A stretch of DNA of 64,000 nucleotides from Nelumbo lutea (taxonomy: Eukaryota; Streptophyta; Magnoliopsida; Proteales; Nelumbonaceae): contig JAKGHH010000001.1 in assembly GCA_022828595.1 (NCBI GenBank), positions 208,878,348 through 208,942,347 of the forward strand, given 5' to 3'. Every line of letters starts with the position of its first letter. Position 1 is the stretch's first letter. Position numbers and translations under genes: made by a program. This document shows, piece by piece, positions 23,303 through 34,369 of this stretch. Below the pieces are notes generated by a model. The model ran no database searches and had not been told where the DNA came from. It saw nothing but the letters and a program-made list of their open reading frames with translations.

Positions 23303-23941
23303 GGCCATGTTTGGTTCACTGTTATGGTCTCATTCTTTTAATTCTTTCTTTGGTTACAAAATTCCTGTCATGGGTCATATTCATTTTAGAATGAAAAATC
23401 AGCTTATAATACAAAAATTGAGATAGCTATCATGTCCCATTTTGCTCATTTTCATTCTTTGAGAAAACTCTAACTATAAAACTGATGTTTACTAGCAGAC
23501 TATTGTAAAAGTACTTTTATAAAAGCACTTTTATAAAAGATAATACTTTAATAAAGGCACTTTTATAAAAGTATTTTTACACAAAAGCACTTTAATAAAA
23601 GCATTTTTGTAAAATTACTTTTTTATGAAGCACTTTTATAAAAATACTTTTATAAAAGCATTTTTATGAAAGTACTTTTACGGAAGTACTTTTACAAAAG
23701 CACTTTTACGGAAGTACTTTTTATCAAAGTATTTTTGTGAAAACGTTTTTACAAAAGTACTTTTACAAAAGAACGCTTACAAAAAGTACTTTTACATAGG
23801 GCAATTGTCAATTTGAAAAGAAAAAAAAAAAAAAAAAACGTTTGATTCATAGAAATATTCTCATTTTACCTATTTTTGCCCATTTTAAAATTTTATATTA
23901 AGTAAGAATGAGAAAGAATGAGAATTGAACCAAACATGACC
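23303..23941. mobile_element. MITE, GGCCATGTTTGG family, copy 1, with an internal array
   Basis: Left end GGCCATGTTTGGTTCACTG, right end GAATTGAACCAAACATGACC, with CTA on the left and TTA on the right. This would fit a degenerate 3-bp TTA target (PIF/Harbinger style). Shared with copy 2 (57055): TCATTCTTTxAATTCT, GGCTACAAAATTC, AAAATGAAAAATxAG and the mirrored right arm. The middle is taken up by a repeat array (23505-23797). Confidence 0.7.
23505..23797. repeat. Self-complementary short-unit array
   Basis: About twenty irregular copies of a 13-14 base theme, AAAAG(C/T)ACTTTTATA, each nearly its own reverse complement, with some units carrying GTA or ACG variants. It lies inside the MITE copy 23303-23941 and is absent from the other copy. 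Confidence 0.85.
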
Positions 23942-24275
23942 TTAGTCTCCCTTATTCACAGATCGTCCAAACTGTTCTTGAAGCCATCGACCCTGTTCAC
24001 AACTTTAGAATTATAGGAGATGAGTGTGCTAAAACAATGTTCTCGGATCTAAAATAATCTTCAATTCTTTAAATCCATTTTCTTTTCTTAGTTTTTTCCT
24101 CCCAGTATGTCCGAGTTGCAATCCTGTTTCTCACTTTCGACTGTCAGCTTCCAAGTTAAATCTCATTTCTCTTTTAATATATATCCCCATTGATTTCCTG
24201 CTAAAATTTGAAAATTTCCTCTTTCAGTTCTCTTTCGTGAGACCTTCGTCTTTACTGTGTTCAATTACAACTATA

Positions 24276-24620
24276 GGGCATTTGTGGGGCATAAGATATA
24301 GCTCATTTGGGAGGGCTGATGCTTTGGTTGAGCTCCTTTAAAGAAGCCATTAAAAGAAGCTTTAATGGAAAGCCCTTTTTTCGGCTGAAAGAACAACAGA
24401 TTTGGACTCGTAAGATCTTATGCAAAGCCCAAAAGGACTTCAACGTTGATTGAGCTGCATTGAGATAGCAGCTTCAGAAGAGTCAATTTTATGGCTCATG
24501 TAAACATGTTTTCATGTTTCCAGGTTGTTCTCCAAATATAGGTTCATGGCTTTTCATTTTATTTTAGTACCTTCCAACGCGAGAAGCCACTGCATAAAAA
24601 CCCTCCCAAATACGCACTTA
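24276..24620. mobile_element. Possible MITE with GCATTTGTGGG / CCCTCCCAAATACGC ends
   Basis: Left arm GGGCATTTGTGGGGC with CTCATTTGGGAGGGCT 30 bp in. The right arm contains CCCTCCCAAATACGCAC, the complement of the inner left phrase. The interior has paired AAAGAAGC/AGCTT phrases. Boundaries are approximate. Confidence 0.4.
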
Positions 24621-24807
24621 AAGATTAAATGTTGGTAGTTTGGTGAAGTTAAAAGAAAGCTTGCTTATGTATTCTAGTTAGACTGTCCTCTGATTTAAAA
24701 ACCATTGCAGTTCCAATGACACCTGTAAAGGTTGTTAGAGATGATGGAAGATACTTGAGTGGAATGTCTTGAGTGAGGTTTCCATCACGGTCAGACTTGG
24801 ACATATT

Positions 24808-25416
24808 ATTAGGCCTGTGGGCCCGGGTTTGGGCCCTATTATCTAAGCCCGATTTGATTTCGAGCTGGGCTCGGGATTTTATGGAAAAGCCTGGCCCAGC
24901 CCGACAATATTTTATATTAATAATATATATTATTAAAAATATAATATTTCTAACCCTAGTCCAAATTTTCATTCAAACTCATTCCATTTTGTTTGAACTT
25001 CAAACGAACTAATCCCCTTCACAGCGACTACGGTGGTAGTTCTTCTACAATCTACACTCAAGCAGCGATCCGGTGACCGGAAAGGCGATGACATCTCTAT
25101 AAGCTCCATCCACATAGCAGCAAGCCAGCAACTAATCCTCATTTCTTCGAGCTCTGCTCTGTTCCAAATACTCCCAAGTCCCAACATCAGGTCGAAGACA
25201 TCTATAGTACAGTGGGATCAGATCTCTCTCTTTCTCTCTCTCTTTCTAATTCACCAACCCTATAGTAAACTCAAATCTGCAAATGTAATTTCGGGCTTCA
25301 GGCTTGGGCTTAAGATAGAGGTCCGATGATCGGGCCAGGCTCGGACTCGGGTCTCAATATATTGCATTGATAACCAGTGAAAGTCTAAATTGGTCGGGCC
25401 CATGAACAGGTATAAT
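24808..25416. mobile_element. MITE, ATTAGACCTGTTCATGGG family, copy 2, with foreign interior
   Basis: Left end ATTAGGCCTGTGGGCCCGGG, right end GGGCCCATGAACAGGTATAAT. The arms carry the GGGCCxGGxCTxGG phrases of this family. Unlike the other three copies, the interior from about 24955 to 25260 is not AT-rich family sequence. It is a mixed-composition block with a short CT-rich tract at 25219-25248, resembling a plant 5' leader. It has an open plus-strand frame of 98 codons (25033-25329) that I do not recognise. Confidence 0.65.
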
Positions 25417-26069
25417 AAACACATAAGAAACCACTCTCGAGACAAGTTCTAATAATTAGCTTTTGATAATATTTTTTATCAGATCAATTATTTACTTAAA
25501 TACTTCTTTAATTTTTAAAAAAGTATATATTGAGTAGTGTTGCATGAATTTTTCTAAATGAATTACGTGTATTCTCGATATGTGTCCAAGTTCAATTAAA
25601 TACACAACAGATTATTAAGGGCATTTCTTATATATTCTGGATAAGGTTTTGATCTGACTCTCTCTCTCTCTCTCATTTAAATTTGTTAATGGGGAATAAA
25701 TTGAATCATAGACAATGACCTATTCTTTGCATGTAAATAGAAACATGGAATAGAGACTTTCAGCATAGCCGCTAGTTGATGGCTAAGGCCATCTGTTTCT
25801 TGGTCGGAGAATGGAGACGTCGGCCATGGAGATTAGTATTGACAGCGACCACACTCCATCCTTTCACGAAGAAATATGCTTTTATTACATTATTATATTG
25901 ACTTCAGACACCAGTCTTGGGCATCAATCGTCTGATCTGTTTAAAATCAGATTCAGAAATTCAGTTAACAATAATTGGACTTAAAAAATACGTTTTACTT
26001 ATTTATTGGATCAAATTGGGACGTTGCTTGATTCAGTTCATTAGGATATGATATAATCTAATTATATAT

Positions 26070-26235
26070 ATGCGGGTTCTACTATGATATTGGAAATATA
26101 CATGATATCAGAAAAACTTACAGCCAATCAACCGGTATATATCATAAAAGGGGTGATTAATCATGTGGCATTCATCAAAATTCATGGGATGCTTTGATTG
26201 ATCAAAGCTCTTACGATACCACGTCTTTCTTTTAT
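26070..26235. repeat. Dispersed repeat, copy 1 (partner at 37700)
   Basis: The ordered phrases CAATCAACCGG, ATCATAAAAG, ATTCATCAAAATT, TTGATTGATCAAAGCT and ATACCACGTCTTTC are shared, with mutations, with 37735-37855, in the same orientation. Confidence 0.6.
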
Positions 26236-27537
26236 CATAGATTTTCCCATTATATACACATCTAAAAATATCCTTTTTAAAATATTAATTGAAAGTTTCT
26301 TAGAATTAAATGAAATTTGGGGTTTATATAAGTTTTCTCTATTTAATTACAATATATTTTACTTAGTATTTTTATGCTAATTTTATTCAGATTAGTTTCC
26401 ATCACATATCAAATCAAATTTGAATCTTCTTGAATTCTTTTCCACATCAGATTCAAATATACCCCTATCTCAATTCAATCCGATCTTCAATCCACAAATC
26501 CCAAACATCACTAGCACCATTTATCTCTTCTCAATCCCATGTATATACATGCATTATAAACACAATAGCTTTCATATATAAGGCCATGTTTGTTTGTTAG
26601 TAAACCATTTACATGGGTTAGTGTTTCCCGTGTTCTTCTGATCATAAATTTTATCCACATAAGTTAAATAATTGATTATTTTTACCCATAAATTTTATTA
26701 ATAGAAGGGGCAATTTTATCCAATAATGTCTTAACAATTTTTCCGGATAAGAGTAATTCTTCTATATAGAAAAGTAGGGATGAAACTTTTGGGGATTAGG
26801 ATTGGGATTTTATCAAAATTTCAATGAGTCCAACCAGAAACACGAGTTCAGAACAGTGTAAACTATTAACTTAGGCCAACCCGATTTACATCCTTATGGA
26901 AAAGTTATTTACTATCTGATAATTGATAATTATGGAAAAATAAACTTATTGTGGGCCAATAATTATCCGTAAATGCGAGAAAATTTATCAACTTTCCTAT
27001 TAACCAACTTAACACTCCCTCCTTCCACTAATCAAAAAAATGAACACCATAAAAAGGCAAAATAGGACAAATTCCTACTAATATCATTGTACATAGGTGC
27101 CTATTTGGGTGCTCGATGCAAATGAGGTGGGTGGAGTGGGGTGGGGTGGGGGGATATTTTGACTAAGGAAAAGAAAAACCTTTCGTTGCTTGGAGGGCTA
27201 CTCCAACGGTAGAAATAAGAGATGGCAGGGTAGCTAATTGATTATGATGTTTCATGTGTTTGAAATTTTCTTGTCCAATTCTGGACACTTTCTGTAAAAG
27301 TGTAAATGTCATCATCTTAGACAAAGTCAAGCTAAAATACCAAATGTCTCACTCTCATAGAAAGATGGCAGTCATGTAGAGGATATCTCCTAAAAAAGAA
27401 TAAAACATTATAAAGATTAATAAAAAGTTAACTTCCATGAAACTTGAATTTGTGATTTTTTTTTAATAAAAATATGATATTTGACTATAAAAAAATAAAA
27501 AATATTATATTAAATCAACTTAATAAGAAATTATTTA

Positions 27538-27643
27538 AGGGTGTGTTCATAATTTAATATGGCACTGAATAAAATGAAATGGCGAAACAAGATTCATATA
27601 GCCATCTCATATAATTTAAACAATGCTTAGATGATGATGATGT
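27538..27643 (+). mobile_element. Relic of a LINE 3' end with (ATG)n tail
   Basis: Contains TCATAATTTAATATGGCAC, GAAATGGCGAAACAAGATTC, CATATAGCC, then CATATAATTTAAACAATGC and ATGATGATGATG. It is the clearest copy of ORF end plus tail microsatellite in the window. Confidence 0.5.
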
Positions 27644-30052
27644 ACATACTAAAATTATTGGACTCAGATCTTAGTTGATCCAATTAAGATACAAAATAAT
27701 CTGATTGTGCCCATCAAAGAAGAAGATTTAATCCAATTATAAATTGATATTTTTTAGATCCAAATTCAATTTAAAGTCAGAGTACTCAAGTAATGAGGCA
27801 ACACTGACAGCCCTATATATCTTTAAAATTAAATCTTCACATTATAGATCTAAGTCCAGCTCATTAAAACTGTATTTAGGGAAAAGAAAAACAAAGAATT
27901 TAAGGATTTTTGCTTTGAATTTACATGCATGCAAATTTCAATCACAGAATCAACATCAACTGGGTTCTATATAATTTTTGGGCAATGGAAAGCAGAAGGT
28001 TGTGGAGAAAAATGTCCCTGCAGAAGTAAGATATTTTAGGTTGTTATTTTTACTAGAAACATTTGGTAATTATCTATACAAAATTTTGAAAGAAATTATC
28101 TTATTACATCACATCAAATAATTACTTCCACTGTTCACATAACACAAATTTTATCAATACAAAATGGGTCTGAAATTGAATCTGTAGATAAAACACCATA
28201 AGATCAGGAGAGGTGGAGTTAGTGACTGTAAAATTCCATGACAGTATCCAGCATTGGAGTGTTTCTATTGGCTACACAGTGAGAATCAAAACTGAGTTGA
28301 GTTGGAGTTGCATGAGAATAGACTTTTCAAATTGATCTTTGTGTCTTTATGTTGATGTGGAGCATCTCTTTACATGCCAAAACAGAAACGTAATTAATAA
28401 GAAAAGGACAACCCTACTAGAAGATGCATTCGTTCTCCATCAACCATCATTCACAAAACAGACAAAATGTAGGACAATTATCAATTTCCTGGTTGTTTAC
28501 TTTGAATCAATACCATGGAAGCCAATTAATAGAAATAATGGGAATGAACACTCACCACCAATTTGGAGGAAAATAATTGAGATTTAAATGCTTCTAGAAG
28601 GTATATCCTTTCGGTTGTTACTTATGAATCTTCATCACAAGCTTCTGCCCCCCTGTTAGTGGACCTTATGAACCCTCTAGCCCTTGGCTCTCCTTTGAGA
28701 TTAGGTAGTGGTCCCTTTAATTTTCTTTTTTCCTTTGAATTCTTATTCCCCCATGCCCAATTTTTTGTCCATGCTCAATTGAATGCCTAAGAGGGAAGAA
28801 TCGCTACTCTAGGTTATTGATTTGGCTATGGATAAACTTCGGCATATCAAACCTGACATGTTGGCATAGTTGCTTGAAACTTTTGTAAATATAGCCTTGG
28901 CTGAGTAGAGGGACACTACTAGAAGGGTGAGTCTAGGTCAGCTTTGGTGTTCCATTTCATTTGCCATGCTGGGTTGGGTTCAGGACATCAGGTGCCTGAC
29001 CCATTGACATCCCTAGGTTTAGCATAAAGTATATCACTGTAAACAAATTGTGTATTGAGAGTTTCAATCAATCAAAACTCTTTATTTAACAATTTGTCAC
29101 TAATTAGTTATGATATGAACTCTTTTATAGTTTATATCCACTATAGTAACCTTACTTTAATTAAGCAATGCATTGATGACCCTAAAAATCAATACATATC
29201 GTATGATATACGCCGAAACGTTACGATATTTTGAATCATGGTTTAGCAATGTTTAGAGTGGCTTTGCCAAATTCCTTCAAAATAAAAAAATAAAAAAAAT
29301 AAAAAACTTGAATTTGGGATAACCATTTCAAACACAAATGTATAGAATGCAAAACTACATCTATACTCCTTCCAAACTGAACCTAAAAAGCATTCTTGTT
29401 AACAGTCATTTGAGCTCTCAACTGCTGCCTTATTTATTTAAGCTCGGGGCTTGGTGTTAGGTGGATTTAATTAATTCATGAAGTGAGTAATGGGTTGGCA
29501 AACTATTAGTAGTATTGATTATTCATAGGTCTGCGTATGGTTTGATCCTTATCCTGTCCCACTGAATTATACTCTTTCATAGGATCCCTCCTTTTCATCC
29601 ATCATCCAACTCATTTACACAAGATCAACCAAAAAAAGAAAAAATCACCCTAACCCTCCCAGGACCCTATTTGGGGATAGAAAATAAAGTTAGATTCAGT
29701 ACAATTTTTTTTTTTAATTTTATTTTCCAACCCCTGATTCAAAGTACTCCAACCCCATTCCAACTAAATGGAATATAGAATCAATCACTGAATCCAATCC
29801 AACTTGTCTTATTTTAATCCAAGGCTATTTTACTATATTAATAATTTTTTACATTATTATATGCCAATGGGTCAGGTTTGATGCGGGCCACCAATGGATC
29901 GGGTGAATGCAGGTTTGCTATTAAGTAAACCCACCAATATCTCATGCAGCGGCAAGCTCAGTTGTGGTAAGCACACCCTTGTGAGAATACTAAGCACTCG
30001 ATAAATATTCTGATAGCTGTATTAAAAATTTGTTAATTCTAATCATTTTAAA

Positions 30053-30321
30053 CAAGGTTTTTAAAATCAAATCGGACAATGAATCAGTCAGGGGTCTGGT
30101 TCCTGGATCGAATGGTCTAATCATTTGAACTAAACGGATGACCTGTTCTAACAAAAAAATGAAAAAAATATTCAAAATCGTTGAATGGTTCAATTACCCG
30201 GGTTAGTGGTTTGTTGACCAAACCAATATTTTTTGGCAAAATTCTAATTTTGAGAAAAAACGGAACTGATCACCTGATCAGTTTCCGGTTTTTCCAGTCC
30301 GATCCAATTTTAAAAACCATG
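30053..30321. mobile_element. hAT-like MITE of the CATGGTTTTTAAAA family, copy 4
   Basis: Ends CAAGGTTTTTAAAA and TTTTAAAAACCATG. Flanks ATTTTAAA / ATTTCAAG match at 6 of 8 positions. The interior carries GAATCAGTCAGGGG, CCCGGGTTAGTGGTTTG and CACCTGATCAGTTTCCGG, closest to copy 3. Confidence 0.78.
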
Positions 30322-30351
30322 ATTTCAAGAATAATTTGGAGGTGTTTATGG

Positions 30352-30502
30352 GACCAGTCAGTCAGTGCAACACCCGTTCAAATGGTTCAAACAGCCTTTA
30401 CAGCCTTGCATTGGAAACGCTTTCATGTTTCTGTACTTTATTTCATGAGGAAATATTCCCAAATCCTAATGCAAGGCTGTATGAACGGGCCTTGCACTGA
30501 CC
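30352..30502. mobile_element. Foldback element (short-arm inverted repeat)
   Basis: The left arm carries GTCAGTGCAA, CCCGTTCA and ACAGCCTTGCATT. The right arm carries their complements in mirror order (AATGCAAGGCTGTATGAACG, then GGCCTTGCACTGACC). The left arm has about 20 extra bases. The loop is about 55 bases. One strand could form a long imperfect hairpin. It lies directly beside MITE copy 4. Confidence 0.65.
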
Positions 30503-31599
30503 AAATCCGGTATCACCAGTGTGAGCAAATTTACTCAATGTGCTCATCCAATGTTCCTACTTGATTCGGAATCAACAAAAAGCAGTATTCCTCCTTTTCA
30601 CCATAGTACAAAGGGTTACTTCTTTTTGAAAGGAGAAAAAGTTTTTGGGTTGTGAACAAAATTTCCACTTTCCCTGTGGAATTGTGAAATATAGTAAGAC
30701 TTTATATCATCATTCATCAAAGGCAATAACTTTTACATGAAAGATCCAAATTTAGAAGCTTGAGAAGTGCATATGATGGTACCTTCTTTCATTTAGCAAT
30801 ATTTAAGTGGACATGCAAGTAGAGCTGACATTATGTAACAATGGGTTGAGTAGTGACAAATTTTAAAGTTCTCATAATTTAACAATGGATATTATGGCAT
30901 TAAATAGAGCAGAATGGTGAAACAGGATACATGTAGGAGATATGGTTAATCCAGCCACATCTAAGTTCAATCCAATTATCAGAAACTCAAAGCTAAATTC
31001 ATTCCAAAACACAATTGAATCTAGCGGGTTTCAAGTTCAATTTTCAAATCCATCAGATTTTCCATAATTTGTGTCCAATTGATCCTCTTTAAAATAAAGA
31101 AGAAACTAAAAAATATAGATAAAGGTATATATATATATATACAGAGAGAAGAGAAGAAGAAAAACACTGTAACTTATAATAAAATAAATTCATATTTGAT
31201 CCAAAAATGAAACAGACGTCTAGCTTTTGAAATCCATCCAAATTCAATCCATTTCAAAAGTAGAGTGAAGTCCATTTTTTCTCCATGTCCCATCATGACT
31301 AAGCCAAACAGATGAAAATATCAAACAGAATATTTTTACACATGACATAAGGAATCGTGCTTAATTAGAATTGCATTAGATGGCCTGGTCGGCCATTTGT
31401 AGATAATTTATACAACACAGGCAAACGGAGGCTGACTTTTTCCTTTTTCTTGATCAACAATGACACATTAAGATTTTATGAAATAAGCTTCATGGTGTTT
31501 TTTTTTCCACTACTGACTTTTTCTCTTGTCCTGTTCACTGGATTTAATTTCGTTTAAGCTGTTTTTAGAGCATTCCACTTTTTCAATAAAATAATTAAA
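30503..31599. other. Intergenic DNA, includes a LINE tail relic at 30865-30957
   Basis: The relic reads CTCATAATTTAACAATGGAT, GGCATTAAATAGAGCAGAAT, GGTGAAACAGGATACATGTA, matching the ORF-end phrase of the other LINE tails. The rest is AT-rich with a (TA)n run at 31126-31141 and no gene. Confidence 0.5.
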
Positions 31600-31730
31600 G
31601 CTATGTTTGATTTGAAGGAAAATGTAGAAAATTGAAGAAAAAGGTAGAAAAATCTTTACAGCCCTTACATTAATTGGTTTTCATGTCTTTCTCTTCCTTT
31701 CCCTACTTTTTCCTTTAAATCAAACATAGC
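31600..31730. mobile_element. Small MITE, GCTATGTTTGATTTGAAGG family, copy 1
   Basis: 131 bp with arms GCTATGTTTGATTTGAAGGA and TCCTTTAAATCAAACATAGC, nearly perfect inverted repeats. Confidence 0.75.
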
Positions 31731-32522
31731 CTAAAAGTGAAATAGTAGCATAGTCCATACTCTTTTCTCCAATGGTCTTTTTCAATATTTTTTTTTAAAT
31801 TATCTTGAAGTGTCTTGTGAAATAGGGTTCATTAGTTGAGTCAAGCAGGGAGCTCCTCTACACCACTGGATTGGGCACTTGCTGAATCCCAATTTCCACA
31901 TATATCAGTCATATGCCCTACGGTCTTCAGAGCTATTATTAATTAATATTAGTCACAGGGTTTTGTTTAAGCTTCTGGCATCGATAGCGGAAACTCCTTC
32001 TGTATAGATTTTGTAGAGGGTTAAGGTATTTGTGTCTCTTTTACGACTTTTACAAATTTAATAAAATTTATAGTGTTAGCCCCTCTACCAAGGGTGAAGT
32101 TTGGGGTTTAAAAAATCATGCACAATTTTATTTTTTTACATAAAACTTACCTATAAAAGTTGAACTATTGTGTGAGGAGAGGAATCAAGAATCTAAATTT
32201 ATGAGATCGAAACTAATTTTCCTTATATAAGATTATTACTTTAATCATTTAAAGAAGTTTATTACACAACCACAGTGGCAAATCTAGATTTGGTTGGCTT
32301 TTTCCAACTTTTATCCCTAACCCAATTCTCAATCCAACTCAACCCCATCCTATATTTTCTGGTTGGGTCAATAGGGTTTGGGTTGGCCCAACCCAAGTTG
32401 CAATCCCGCATCTAACCAGTAGAGAGGGAAAAATCACTACTAGGCACTACTGCACAGGCATTTGTTAAGGGTAATTCTAAGCACTAAGCATTTCCTTTCG
32501 GAGAAATGCACATAAACCTTGA

Positions 32523-32654
32523 GGCTATGTTTGGTTTGAAAATAAATAAGAGAGAAACAGAAAATTGGGGAAGGAAAATTCTTAACAAAATTTGTGAAAG
32601 TCATTAAGAACTTTCTGTATTTCCCTTTTAGGTTCTTCCAATCCAAACACAGCC
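32523..32654. mobile_element. Small MITE, GCTATGTTTGATTTGAAGG family, copy 2
   Basis: 132 bp with arms GGCTATGTTTGGTTTGAAAA and TTCCAATCCAAACACAGCC. Same size and layout as copy 1. Confidence 0.65.
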
Positions 32655-33930
32655 CGAGGGTATTTGGGTTAAGAGACAAGGATGTTAGCCAAAGAGCTTA
32701 TCAATAGTGCAGCAGAGAAATTTCTGTTCTCTCCCAATTTGAGAGGTCAATTCCTTACCTTAAATTTATTTCAAATAGAGAGTGGTATGGACCCCATTTT
32801 GGCTGTAATCTTGACAACAACATTTAACAGTAAAAATTTTTTACATAAACTAGCCCCAGCCCCCCACACCCACCCACACACAAATATATAAAACTTCTCC
32901 ATATCTTGCCACATATCAGTTTCTTTCTTTGAATCATAACCCTTTCAAAGTTTAAATGAAAAAAAAAAAAAAAAAGACCTAAATGAGAGCTCACTATTAG
33001 ATGTGGGTGAATTGATTTGGACCTCAAATACTAATATAGGTGGTTTGACAAGTCTGTTTTGAAAGATTTTCTAGAAGCTCTAACAGTCAAAAGATTATGT
33101 GAACTTTTGTATCAAAATCTTAGCAGTTTGAAAACCGTTTAGTTAAGGCACATATGTTCATGCATCTTTCTGTATGAAGATGAGTTGAACAAAAAAGACA
33201 AAAAACTCCATATAGAACTTCCAAAAAATAGCCCAAAATAGACTTCCAACATCTTTTCAGAGCTGCAGTTTTTAGCAACTAAATCTTTTCCTAATTAAAC
33301 AGGAAAATATTAAAATGCAAACTGTCAAACTTTTAAAAAGCCAACAGCCAATACAAAAAGACATGCCAAATGGAGCCTAAATTAAGAATCACCTTTGTAA
33401 TGAACGATCTAAAATTAACTTCGTATCATTTTAACCCAAGAAAGAAAGTGAAGAAAAAAAAAAAAGTAAGATTGTAAGGTAATATTCCAAGACTGCCTCC
33501 AATTAAGACCCATTCTATCATACTTTTCCAAAAGATAACTAAGTGATTGACTGAATAGTTCATATCAATGACCTGACACCCACTTAGAAATGCATGGATT
33601 CAAGGGGCCTTTTACCGTTTTAGACATCACAGTTAAGAGACTTGAAAAGAAAACTACTCATATGGACTCTTTCCCTATTGATAATTAACAGAATAGATGG
33701 AGGTTTTAGAGTTAAAATATGCTTTTGCAAACCTAGCTTTAGATCTTCGAATGAAAGTAATGGGGTAAAATCTCAACTGCTTTTTGGATTTTGATGCATT
33801 TAATTAGCAATATAACATGTCAAGTAATGGGGGGCCCAAATAGAGATTTCAATAGGTTGAGTTCCGTACGGATTTTTCTAATGGGTTAGGTCTGACTGAC
33901 GGATCCGAATTGATTGAATCAGTTGAACCG
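32655..33930. other. Intergenic DNA, nothing recognised
   Basis: Contains a short CCCACACCCACCCACACACA run (32862-32881) and A tracts at 32959-32974. No coding or repeat family is recognised. Confidence 0.5.
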
Positions 33931-34369
33931 ATTAGATCTGTTCACAAGTTCAGTTTTGTCTTACATTAATATGTTCAGGCCAGAGTTCCAGTCCGGCCCA
34001 ACTATTGGGTTCAAGTCTTGAGCCCGAGTCCAACCCTCATATAAAGCTTGAAGTTTGGGCCTGAACTCAAGCATGAGTGCATCTTCAGAAAAAAAATATT
34101 TTTTTATTCAATTAAAAATTATTTTATTTACATTAAAAGACCTCAAAACTTAAAAAGAAAATGAAAAACTTCACTATTACTTGAAAAAAGAGAAGAATAA
34201 TAAAGAAAGAATATATTATATAATACATTACCAAGTTAGGCTCAAAAAACTCAAGCCCGATTTGAAAAAATGTTGGATTTGATGTTTTAGACCCGAACCC
34301 AAACCCACAGAACTGAAATCTTATCCAATCCCAACCTGACGGATTTCCCGACCCATGGACAGGTCTAAT
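33931..34369. mobile_element. MITE, ATTAGACCTGTTCATGGG family, copy 3
   Basis: Left end ATTAGATCTGTTCACAAG, right end CGACCCATGGACAGGTCTAAT. The interior matches copy 4 (44933) segment by segment: TTCAATTAAAAATTATTTTATTTACA, CTATTACTTGAAAAAAGAG, ATAATACATTACCAAGT and TAGACCCGAACCCAAACCC. Non-coding. Confidence 0.78.

Larger units (their letters stand above)
25417..30052. other. Intergenic DNA with scattered repeat relics
   Basis: No gene seen. It contains CT microsatellites (25665-25674), a dispersed repeat (26070-26235), a G-rich (GGGGT)n run at 27130-27152, a LINE tail (27538-27643), the right half of an AAGGTTCAAAGTATCGAT-type MITE (about 29186-29241) and a half copy of the CTCAGTTTGGAAGG element (29338-29393). 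Poly-T and poly-A tracts lie at 29286-29305 and 29706-29717. Confidence 0.5.

Noticed and set aside
23505..23797. The short-unit array as a CRISPR-like or centromeric satellite
   Set aside because: Units are irregular, only 13-14 bases, have no unique spacers, and are confined to one MITE copy.
24649..24972. 107-codon minus-strand frame
   Set aside because: Crosses the left end of a MITE and has no protein motif.
30181..30564. 127-codon open frame on the plus strand
   Set aside because: It overlaps a hAT-like MITE and the neighbouring foldback element; the reading frame is accidental.
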